Below, piece by piece: positions 1 to 5,320 of a DNA stretch of 5,378 nt; the first letter of the stretch is position 1, and the number at the start of each line of letters is the position of its first letter. Source of the stretch: Bacteroidota bacterium. Its GTDB lineage: Bacteria; Bacteroidota; Rhodothermia; Rhodothermales; UBA10348. Made by a program: the position numbers and the translations under genes. The notes beneath the pieces were generated by a model, which saw only the letters and a list, made by a program, of their open reading frames with translations, had not been told where the DNA came from and searched no databases. Location: the NCBI GenBank assembly GCA_022571135.1, contig JACZYK010000206.1, positions 1 through 5,378 on the forward strand, in the 5' to 3' direction.

Positions 1-264
1 TTCATCATCCTGCCGCTTCTCGTGCCGGCCGCAGTGGCCCTCGACGTGAACATGGTGTGGTTCGGCGTAATGATCGGAATGAATCTGCAGATGTCCTTCC
101 TGACGCCCCCCTTTGGATTTGCACTGTTTTACCTGCGGGGAGTTACGCCGCCCGAGATACCGACGACGGCCATCTACAAAGGAGTGATTCCGTTCATCGC
201 GATCCAGGCTATCGGTCTGATACTCATTATTGTATTCGAGGAGCTCGTCATGTGGTCCTTCTGA
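1..264 (+). CDS. dctM: TRAP transporter large permease subunit, C-terminal part (partial)
   Basis: Frame 1 is open from the first base to the TGA at 262-264, giving the last 87 residues of a longer protein; the start lies left of the window. The large TRAP subunit is the inner-membrane channel that moves organic acids with sodium. The strongest sign is the loop SFLTPPFGFALFYLRGV (residues 32-48), which follows a hydrophobic stretch (about 15-30). A final membrane helix follows at about 61-80, ending in EELVMWSF. This loop wording fits the TakM-like branch, which matches the TakP-like binding protein encoded at 1713-2831. The small permease subunit is not visible and, if present, would lie to the left. 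The stop is only 6 bp from the stop of the convergent hydrolase gene, leaving no room for a terminator between them. An internal GTG at 22 is just a valine codon. The family call is secure; the exact substrate is not. Confidence 0.9.
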   Translation, partial: FIILPLLVPAAVALDVNMVWFGVMIGMNLQMSFLTPPFGFALFYLRGVTPPEIPTTAIYKGVIPFIAIQAIGLILIIVFEELVMWSF

Positions 265-270
265 CGCGAT

Positions 271-933
271 CTATCCCCTGAAGAGTTCGGCCAGCGTATC
301 CCGGTCGATCTCGTGGCCTCCAACGAAGGTCACGTAATCGAAATCACCGTCTATTTCAGGGATGCGCTTACGCATCTTTCCCATCCGATTCGGATACACA
401 TATTTGTCTTGTGTGCCGTACACAAACTGGATTCGCGCGCCATTCATCGCTTCGGCAAACTCGTTCGTTATCAATTCTTCCGCAGGAAGCCCCCCCCAGA
501 GGATGAGACGATCCGCCGTGACGTCTCCGGAAGCCAGCCAGCGCGTGGCGGTCGCCGTACCCTGCGAGAAGCCCAGCACGGTGAGACGCGTATTCCGCGC
601 ACCGGAAACGTCCGTTACCTTCTGGTAAAGCGCATTCAAATACCGGATATAATCACGGATGTCAGACTTCCGGTCCTCCTTCGTCATCCAGCAGGCTCCT
701 ATGACGGGGCCCTCGTGGGAGACGTAGAATCTGGAGAGAGCCTCCGGTAGGACAATGAGTCGACCCTCGGCGGCGTAGTCGTTGAACGGCTCGGCGAACT
801 CACGCGCTGATTGTCCATACCCGTGCAGGACGAACCAGAGGTCATCGACGGGCGCGTGGAGGTCTCCGATCTCGAAATAACGGGCGGTTCTCACGACTTC
901 GATGTGTCGTCTAATCGGCTCCGAGGATATCAT
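271..933 (-). CDS. Alpha/beta hydrolase, phospholipase/carboxylesterase-like
   Basis: This is a 220-residue single-domain serine hydrolase, the usual size for the phospholipase/carboxylesterase (Abhydrolase_2) group. Visible motifs are HGYGQ (37-41, oxyanion-hole region), the nucleophile elbow GFSQG with Ser123 (121-125), Asp176 in GTQDK, and His207 in GGHE. Together they give a complete Ser-Asp-His triad in the right order. LSRFY (66-70) and WMTKEDR (82-88) resemble a Bacteroidota-type subgroup. There is no signal peptide, so it is probably cytoplasmic. The substrate cannot be read from sequence; an ester or thioester is likely. The ATG at 933 lies inside the 3' end of the DinB gene, a 23-bp overlap that suggests translational coupling. 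No clear Shine-Dalgarno precedes it. The start is supported by the early VRTARYF strand, which sits close to the N-terminus as I expect for this subgroup. A run of eight G (C490-497 on the + strand) falls in the codons for WGG (146-148). Confidence 0.9.
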   Translation of the reverse strand: MISSEPIRRHIEVVRTARYFEIGDLHAPVDDLWFVLHGYGQSAREFAEPFNDYAAEGRLIVLPEALSRFYVSHEGPVIGACWMTKEDRKSDIRDYIRYLNALYQKVTDVSGARNTRLTVLGFSQGTATATRWLASGDVTADRLILWGGLPAEELITNEFAEAMNGARIQFVYGTQDKYVYPNRMGKMRKRIPEIDGDFDYVTFVGGHEIDRDTLAELFRG

Positions 934-1444
934 GGATAATGTCCAGGTGATGCAGGGAGTGGATTCTTACGAAAGAGAGCCATTCACGGGCGTTCAGCAT
1001 CCCCAGAAGAAAATGTCGAATCCGGTACGTGTCTTCAGGGAATGAAGGTGCGATGTCGGAGAGTGCCAGGAATCCGCCGGCGCTTTTTTTCGCCCAGCGT
1101 CGGACCCCGTCGAGGTCCAGTTCTGCAGGAGGCTGGAACTCGTCCGGGGCCTTGCCCACACCACGCCTCATTTCTCCGTACTCGAACACGAGACGACCGA
1201 TCCTGTTAGGCTCTCCTTCCGGTGCTGCAGGCGACCTTTTCGCCAGGATGCGCGTAATGCTTTTCCAGACAATCGTATTTGCCTTCGAGACATGGTAAAT
1301 GTGCTGCGCGACAGCCCAGCCGGATACGCCCGATCGAATCGAGGTGAGTTCGTCATCCGGCAATCTCAGGATGCGGTCCACGTCAGCATAGAAATGGCCG
1401 ATTTTCCGGTATTCCTCTTCCGGTCCGAAAGTGCCCGAATACAT
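911..1444 (-). CDS. DinB-superfamily protein (four-helix bundle, putative metal-dependent enzyme)
   Basis: The 177-residue protein has the size and histidine layout of the DinB/YfiT superfamily. These proteins are four-helix bundles that hold a divalent metal through three histidines. His48 lies in the helix WAVAQHIYHV (43-52). His162 and His166 lie in the C-terminal helix IHSLHHLDII (161-170), spaced four residues apart as in YfiT. Members include thiol transferases and many proteins of unknown function, so no reaction is assigned. No signal peptide or membrane helix is seen, so it is probably cytoplasmic. The ATG at 1444 has no Shine-Dalgarno; the 9-mer GATCACACC lies 8 nt upstream on the coding strand. 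The 3' end overlaps the hydrolase gene by 23 bp, so the two are probably co-expressed. Codons 119-121 contain a run of seven A (T1084-1090 on the + strand), read normally here. Confidence 0.82.
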   Translation of the reverse strand: MYSGTFGPEEEYRKIGHFYADVDRILRLPDDELTSIRSGVSGWAVAQHIYHVSKANTIVWKSITRILAKRSPAAPEGEPNRIGRLVFEYGEMRRGVGKAPDEFQPPAELDLDGVRRWAKKSAGGFLALSDIAPSFPEDTYRIRHFLLGMLNAREWLSFVRIHSLHHLDIIHDILGAD

Positions 1445-1452
1445 GGTTCGCA

Positions 1453-1461
1453 GGTGTGATC
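1453..1461 (-). repeat. 9-bp direct repeat, copy near the DinB start
   Basis: GATCACACC on the minus strand, ending 8 nt before the DinB ATG. An identical copy at 1673-1681 ends 7 nt before the ATG of the LOG-like remnant. The copies are 220 bp apart in the same orientation. They could be chance, a trace of rearrangement, or a shared leader element; nothing here decides it. Confidence 0.4.
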
Positions 1462-1491
1462 AGATTCAGACGGGAAAATACAATATCGCCG

Positions 1492-1665
1492 TCAAGTAGT
1501 TGTTCCGAGCCTCCTGAACGCTTCCCGTTCGAAAATTTCTACGCAGTTCGCAACCGTCTCGAATAGCGGCAGCCCGATGCGCCCCATTTCTTTTGCGACA
1601 CCGAAATAGACGGAATCGACGTGATGGCTGGACGAACTATAGACGGTAATATGAACGGGGTCCAT
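1492..1665 (-). pseudogene. Remnant of a LOG-family (lysine decarboxylase-like fold) gene
   Basis: An open frame of 57 codons runs from ATG 1665 to TGA 1492. Its start, HITVYSSSSHHVDSVYFGVA followed by KEMGRIG (residues 5-31), closely resembles the N-terminus of LOG-family phosphoribohydrolases: first beta strand, serine-rich loop, then D-x-x-YF and the A-x-E-x-G-x-x-I/L-G helix. A full LOG protein of about 180-200 residues should continue with a beta strand ending in YGGG and later a PGGxGT loop. Neither is present. The frame instead continues with residues I do not recognise (32-57) and stops 47 bp before the DinB gene. An in-frame TAG directly precedes the ATG, so it cannot extend upstream. 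I read it as a truncated gene left by deletion. It could still be expressed as a small protein, since it sits in line between the TRAP binding-protein gene and the DinB gene. The resemblance is by eye only. Confidence 0.5.
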
Positions 1666-1672
1666 CTATTCT

Positions 1673-1681
1673 GGTGTGATC
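1673..1681 (-). repeat. 9-bp direct repeat, copy near the LOG-like remnant start
   Basis: GATCACACC on the minus strand, 7 nt upstream of the ATG at 1665. It is identical to the copy at 1453-1461, so the two copies bracket the remnant. Confidence 0.4.
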
Positions 1682-1712
1682 CGGTTCATGGAACGAACGG
1701 TTCCCGGAGGCG

Positions 1713-2831
1713 CTATGTATGCCGAAATGCGAAAGTGGCGTACGTCAGTTCAGACGTACTGAACCACCTGTTCGAATTTTTTCGCCAGCTACTATAGGAC
1801 TCGTAGATTCGCCGGTAGGAGGGATCCGCAGCAGCTTCGCGTTCCTGCAGGTCTCTGGCAATCCTCTCCGCTTCCAGCATCAGGTCATCGGGGAATTTGC
1901 GAAGCTGTACATCATTCTGCAGAAGGCGGGCCAGTGCCGCAGGATTTTTGGCGTCGTAGCTGGCCATCATACCTACGTTTGCTTCCGCAGCTGCGGCCTC
2001 CAGGGCGGCCTGGTAGTCGGACGGCAACGCATTCCAGGCTTTCCGATTGACATAGAAGCTGAGACCCGGACCAGGCTCCCACCATCCCGGATAGTAGTAA
2101 TTATGTGCGACCTGGTAGAACCCCAGTTTCTCGTCGTCGTACGGGCCCGACCACTCCGTTGCGTCGATGGTTCCTCTCTCGAGGGCCGGGTAGATGTCCC
2201 CTCCTGCAAGCACCTGGACAGTCACACCCATTTCGTCCATTACCTTTCCACCCAGTCCGGGGATCCTCATTCTCAGCCCGCGCAGATCGGCGAGCGAGTT
2301 GACCTGATTGCGGAACCATCCGCCCATCTGCGTGCCCGTATTTCCTCCAGGGAAATTGAGGATGTTGAAGTCGGCGAATATTTCTCTTGTCAGTTTGAGG
2401 CCGTCTCCGTAATACATCCACGCATTGTACTGTCTGGCCGTGAGACCGAACGGGACCGTACAATCGAATGCCAGCGCCGGATTGAGACCCACGAAATAAT
2501 AGCTGGCCGAGTGTCCGATCGGTACCGTACCCTTGCGCACCGTTTCGAGGACCTGATCATACGGAACCAGCTCGCCTGCCTGGAAAGAGCGGATCTGGAA
2601 TCGGCCGTCCGTCAGCTTTGAAATCCGGTCGGCCAACACTTCGGCCGCACCGTAGATCGTGTCCAGCGCTCTTGGGAAACTTGACGTCAGGCGCCAGTTT
2701 ATACGAGGTCTCGTCTGAACGGCCGCCGCCCCGCCTTCGTCCTCGGAGGATCCGCATCCTGCCAGTATGGCGCTGCCGGCGGCTCCGATAGAAGCCTTCT
2801 TAACAAAGTCACGTCTTTTCATGATGAGCAT
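1713..2831 (-). CDS. dctP: TRAP transporter solute-binding lipoprotein, TakP-like, Tat-exported
   Basis: This 372-residue protein binds an organic acid outside the inner membrane and delivers it to a TRAP permease. The N-terminus has a twin-arginine motif KRRDFVKKA (5-13), a short hydrophobic segment and a lipobox LAGC with Cys26, so a folded, lipid-anchored protein is predicted. A Gly/Ala/Ser-rich linker follows. The body matches the TakP type (2-oxoacids; related proteins bind lactate): SFPRALDTIYGAAEV (51-65), TQMGGWFR (167-174), LRGLRMRI (183-190) with the conserved TRAP arginine at 189, GGDIYPALERGTIDATEW (210-227), GPYDDEKLGF (229-238) and YYYPGWWE (245-252). The length is normal. The start may be ATG 2831 or ATG 2822 (M4, next to KRR); a weak AGGG lies a few bases before 2831, and the later ATG gives a more typical Tat leader. 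The large permease gene lies 1.4 kb away and faces it. The 2-oxoacid/lactate substrate is inferred from family resemblance. Confidence 0.93.
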   Translation of the reverse strand: MLIMKRRDFVKKASIGAAGSAILAGCGSSEDEGGAAAVQTRPRINWRLTSSFPRALDTIYGAAEVLADRISKLTDGRFQIRSFQAGELVPYDQVLETVRKGTVPIGHSASYYFVGLNPALAFDCTVPFGLTARQYNAWMYYGDGLKLTREIFADFNILNFPGGNTGTQMGGWFRNQVNSLADLRGLRMRIPGLGGKVMDEMGVTVQVLAGGDIYPALERGTIDATEWSGPYDDEKLGFYQVAHNYYYPGWWEPGPGLSFYVNRKAWNALPSDYQAALEAAAAEANVGMMASYDAKNPAALARLLQNDVQLRKFPDDLMLEAERIARDLQEREAAADPSYRRIYESYSSWRKNSNRWFSTSELTYATFAFRHT

Positions 2832-2907
2832 TGCCCTGGTTGCCTGCGGCTTTAGCCGTACGAGTGGTCAGTTCAATCGAAGATAATGCACGTCATCCGA
2901 TCGAGCA

Positions 2908-3627
2908 TCAGCCGTTGGGACGAAGCGGACGCATGACGACCTCTGAAATAAGATAGTTGTCCGGCGTTTCCAGTACGTGAACGAGCGTCGGTCCAATATC
3001 GGTGGCGCTCAGGGGTTGGGCCGATATCGGAACTCCCGCCGTGTCGAAAAACTCGGTCTGGATGGAACCGGGATAGAAACACGTAACCTTGATTCCGTCT
3101 TCCCGGACCTCCTTCATCAGGGCCTCGGAAAAGCCTTTGAGCCCGAACTTCGTGGCATTGTAGGCGCTCAACAATGGATTGCCGACGAGTCCGGCAACCG
3201 AGGATATATTCACGATATGACCGCCGAATCCGCTTTTCGCGTTCTGGGCTTTCATGACCGGAACAACGGCCTTCGTACATAGAAAAACGCCTCTGAGGTT
3301 CACGTTCATCTGCACATCCCAGTCCTCCAGCGTCAGCTCTTCCACCGGGCCGAATCTTCCCAGTCCCGCGTTGTTCACAAGAATATCGATCCGGTCCGAG
3401 CCCTCGAGCGCTGTGGCGATCGCCCGACCTACCTGCGCATCGTCCGACACGTCACATTTCAGTCCATGGAACCGGTCTCCGAGTTCAGACTCGATCCCGG
3501 CGAGTTTATCGGCACGTCTGGCGAGGCCATAGACGACGGATCCTCTGTCAACGAGACGTTTGGAGAATTCCAGACCGAGGCCGGATGTGGCTCCGGTTAC
3601 GACGGCTACCTTTGCTTTGAGATGCAT
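2908..3627 (-). CDS. Short-chain dehydrogenase/reductase (classical SDR)
   Basis: The 239-residue protein is a complete classical SDR, a cytoplasmic NAD(P)-dependent oxidoreductase acting on an alcohol or carbonyl. In order it shows TGATSGLG (11-18, dinucleotide-binding glycine motif), CDV with Asp59, NNAG (85-88), Asn110, the catalytic pair Ser143 and Tyr156 with Lys160 (YNATK), and PG (186-187). Basic residues after the second beta strand (LARRADK, 35-41) suggest preference for NADP(H). The substrate is not identifiable. No Shine-Dalgarno precedes the ATG at 3627; the sequence there is pyrimidine-rich. It is the first gene of the leftward block. The stop is 76 bp from the start of the TRAP binding-protein gene, with no convincing terminator between, so read-through is possible. 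It diverges from trmH. Confidence 0.93.
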   Translation of the reverse strand: MHLKAKVAVVTGATSGLGLEFSKRLVDRGSVVYGLARRADKLAGIESELGDRFHGLKCDVSDDAQVGRAIATALEGSDRIDILVNNAGLGRFGPVEELTLEDWDVQMNVNLRGVFLCTKAVVPVMKAQNAKSGFGGHIVNISSVAGLVGNPLLSAYNATKFGLKGFSEALMKEVREDGIKVTCFYPGSIQTEFFDTAGVPISAQPLSATDIGPTLVHVLETPDNYLISEVVMRPLRPNG

Positions 3628-3686
3628 GACGCGTGGAGGATGGATTCAAGGATGAACTCAGGAGCTTCTTCGATGCCGTCTTGGAA

Positions 3687-3703
3687 ACGCAGTTCCCCTG
3701 CGT
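3687..3703. other. Perfect 6-bp hairpin in the SDR/trmH intergenic region
   Basis: ACGCAG at 3687-3692 and CTGCGT at 3698-3703 form a perfect 6-bp stem with a 5-nt loop. It lies 60 bp upstream of the SDR start and 58 bp upstream of trmH. No T-run follows in either direction, so it is not a typical terminator. It could be an operator half-site pair or a leader structure of the SDR transcript. Confidence 0.35.
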
Positions 3704-3713
3704 GCGAACCTCG

Positions 3714-3731
3714 TTTCATCGTATACTGAAA
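3714..3731 (+). promoter_or_regulatory. Near-palindrome with a -10-like hexamer upstream of trmH
   Basis: TTTCA and TGAAA flank an 8-nt spacer that contains the palindrome GTATAC. Within it TATACT (3722-3727) matches the bacterial -10 consensus at five of six positions and lies 34 nt before the trmH ATG. No good -35 hexamer sits at the usual distance. The opposite strand reads TATACG, so a shared divergent promoter or operator is possible. The assignment rests on pattern and position only. Confidence 0.35.
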
Positions 3732-3761
3732 GTAGCCAGAAATTAGGCACGGACTGAGGAA

Positions 3762-4550
3762 ATGGCTGCGAGGAAGACACCGGACGCCGATCGGGCAATG
3801 AGCGAGCTATTGAGTACATCCCGATCGAGTACCGGTAAACTGTTGCTGGACGGATGCGTCCTCGATCCCTCCCGGGTGATCGAAGTGCTCGGACCCCTGC
3901 TCAGCGAGGAGCGGCGCGTCCGTATCGGCGAAGTCGTTGCGGGAAGAACCTATAACGTGGCTACCGTCGTGGAGGGCGTAATCAATACCGGCAATGTGAG
4001 CGCCGTCATGCGCAGCGCGGAAGCACTCGGATTTCAGTCCTTTCACGTGATTTCCGGCGATCTACCGTACAAACATTCTTCCCGCACCACGCAGGGCGCC
4101 CAGAAATGGCTCGACGTAACCGTCTGGGACTCCGCGGATGCGTGCATCAACAGTTTGAGGGATTCCGGATTCCGGATTGTGGTGACCCACGTGGACGAAG
4201 CCGCGAGGCCGCTTCATGAGCTCGACTGTACGCGGAAAACAGCGCTCGTCTTCGGAAACGAGCTGAACGGCGTATCGGACAGAATGCTGGAACTGGCAGA
4301 CGAAACCTGTGTCATTCCGACGATCGGATTCGTCCAGAGCTTCAATGTTTCCGTGGCCGCTGCTCTCACGCTCCATCAGGCTTATCGATTCCGGGTGAGA
4401 ACGTTCGGACGAAATGGTGATCTGACGGAGCCACAATTCGATGAGCTTCGAGCGGATTTCTATGTTCGCGCGCTCGAACACGCAGACCGAATTCTGAGGC
4501 TGGCGCTGGAGTCAGGCGCGTTGCGATCCCCGAAGGCCGATCATTCGTAG
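3762..4550 (+). CDS. trmH: tRNA (guanosine(18)-2'-O)-methyltransferase TrmH (SpoU/SPOUT family)
   Basis: This 262-residue cytoplasmic enzyme should transfer a methyl group from S-adenosylmethionine to the ribose of G18 in the D-loop of tRNA. The SPOUT motifs are intact. Motif 1, NTGNVSAVMRSAEALGF (75-91), holds Asn78 and the catalytic Arg84. Motif 2, LVFGNELNG (162-170), holds Glu167. Motif 3, IPTIGFVQSFNVSVAAAL (185-202), holds Asn195. The spacings N78-R84 (6) and E167-N195 (28) equal those of the key residues in Thermus TrmH. The wording of motif 3 and the C-terminal tail points to TrmH and not TrmL or RlmB. The N-terminal 50 residues or so are poorly conserved. GAGGA (3756-3760) lies almost against the ATG at 3762, so the later ATG at codon 13 is also possible. 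The last 10 bp overlap the remnant of an ABC permease gene on the other strand. Confidence 0.93.
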   Translation: MAARKTPDADRAMSELLSTSRSSTGKLLLDGCVLDPSRVIEVLGPLLSEERRVRIGEVVAGRTYNVATVVEGVINTGNVSAVMRSAEALGFQSFHVISGDLPYKHSSRTTQGAQKWLDVTVWDSADACINSLRDSGFRIVVTHVDEAARPLHELDCTRKTALVFGNELNGVSDRMLELADETCVIPTIGFVQSFNVSVAAALTLHQAYRFRVRTFGRNGDLTEPQFDELRADFYVRALEHADRILRLALESGALRSPKADHS

Positions 4551-4930
4551 CGCAGCGAGTCGACGAAATAGACGGCGTCATCCAGAAATGCAGTATTTGA
4601 TGCTGCATACCGGACCATATGCTCGTTCGCGAACGGGAAAATGCGCATCGCAGACTCAACCTCCGGGAAGTCCGACACGAGTGCACCAGCCATGGGCCCT
4701 GGCGTGACCGGGGCATTGAGATCCGTGCCTGCAAAACTTCCGTCGAGAACGATGCGATAAATGTCTTCTGATCGTTCGTGGAACTTGTCATAAGCCAATT
4801 CGCTCTGTACGAAAAGGAATATCTGCAGCGTGACTGTAAGGAGTAGTGCAAGACCTACCAGATTGATTGCCGTATATCCGAAGTGCTTGTGCAGATTGCA
4901 CAGAGCGGTCTTGAGATTATTTCGAAGCAT
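4541..4930 (-). pseudogene. Truncated MacB/FtsX-type ABC transporter permease (N-terminal remnant)
   Basis: A 129-codon frame encodes only the beginning of a large ABC permease of the MacB/FtsX type (MacB-like periplasmic core domain; usual length about 400 residues, or about 800 for duplicated forms). Visible features are the cytoplasmic lead-in LRNNLKTAL (2-10), one membrane helix at about 21-42, and the family signature SELAYDKFHERSEDIYRIV (43-61) at the start of the periplasmic domain. The frame reaches the YFVDS segment (121-125), where full-length relatives continue for hundreds of residues. Here it stops four codons later, inside the 3' end of trmH on the other strand. No continuation is possible downstream because that DNA encodes trmH. 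It is therefore most likely a dead 5' fragment left by a deletion or rearrangement with its breakpoint near 4541-4555. A -10-like TATATT (minus strand, 4966-4961) lies about 30 nt upstream of the ATG. Confidence 0.8.
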
Positions 4931-5320
4931 GAGAGTGGCGAGAGTCCATACTGGGGCGTCAATATAGCGGCTTATGGGACGCAGGCCGGATTGTTACCGC
5001 ATGCAGTCCTCTCCAGCTCCGTCGATGAGATTTAGGGCAGAATACCCCGATCCCTGAGCAGGGAACGAATCGCAACCAAAATGTGATGGCGGTATAGGGT
5101 AAATATTCAGCACTGGGTTTGAGGGCTGAACGGGAGATAGAATCAATTGTGATGCTCTCTTCCACTGCCCATGAGTCAATGGTATCAACAGACCGATGCT
5201 CGCGCGAACGATTTCGCCGGACTGTAACTATTTATTGTTTTACTCGATAGAACAAATACGAATTGTGATCTCGTAAGCATAACACTGCCGGGAGAGGAAT
5301 CTCAGTCACCCTAAACCAAG
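4931..5320. other. Gene-poor intergenic stretch (390 bp)
   Basis: I find no recognisable gene here. Short open frames of 60-70 codons on the minus strand (within 4959-5188) encode proline- and serine-rich sequence with no motif. The stretch holds the upstream region of the ABC permease remnant at its left end and an AT-rich segment (about 5221-5280) that probably contains the promoter of the PadR-like gene at its right end. A small hairpin, TCCCT-GAGC-AGGGA (5051-5064), has no T-tract. Confidence 0.6.
5231..5258 (+). promoter_or_regulatory. AT-rich imperfect inverted repeat upstream of the PadR-like gene
   Basis: TTGTT (5235-5239) and AACAA (5251-5255) are exact inverted arms 11 nt apart, and flanking A/T bases extend the match with one bulge. 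It lies about 60-90 nt before the ATG at 5321, within the only clearly AT-rich patch of the window. PadR regulators often control their own gene, so an operator is conceivable. No convincing -35/-10 pair could be fixed. Confidence 0.25.

Noticed and set aside
313..750. 145-codon open frame on the + strand
   Set aside because: Antisense shadow of the hydrolase gene, which has a full catalytic triad; no recognisable motif in the + strand translation.
1084..1090. Run of seven T (A7 in the DinB coding strand) as a programmed frameshift site
   Set aside because: The zero-frame codons gcg-aaa-aaa-agc do not fit the X-XXY-YYZ slip pattern, and the DinB frame is intact through its C-terminal histidines.
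1719..2621. 300-codon open frame on the + strand
   Set aside because: It lies opposite the TRAP binding-protein gene, whose domains are unmistakable. The translation is rich in Arg/His with no family motif, typical of an antisense shadow.
2845..2860. CGGC-TTTA-GCCG hairpin as an attenuator before the TRAP binding-protein gene
   Set aside because: The stem is only 4 bp in the leftward transcript, because the outer wobble pair does not form on that strand, and no T-tract follows.
5051..5064. Hairpin TCCCT-GAGC-AGGGA as a terminator
   Set aside because: Only a 5-bp stem, no T-tract on either strand, and no gene ends nearby.
4959..5188. Two overlapping 64-68 codon frames on the minus strand
   Set aside because: No motif, no ribosome site, unusual composition and mutual overlap; more likely chance frames in intergenic DNA.
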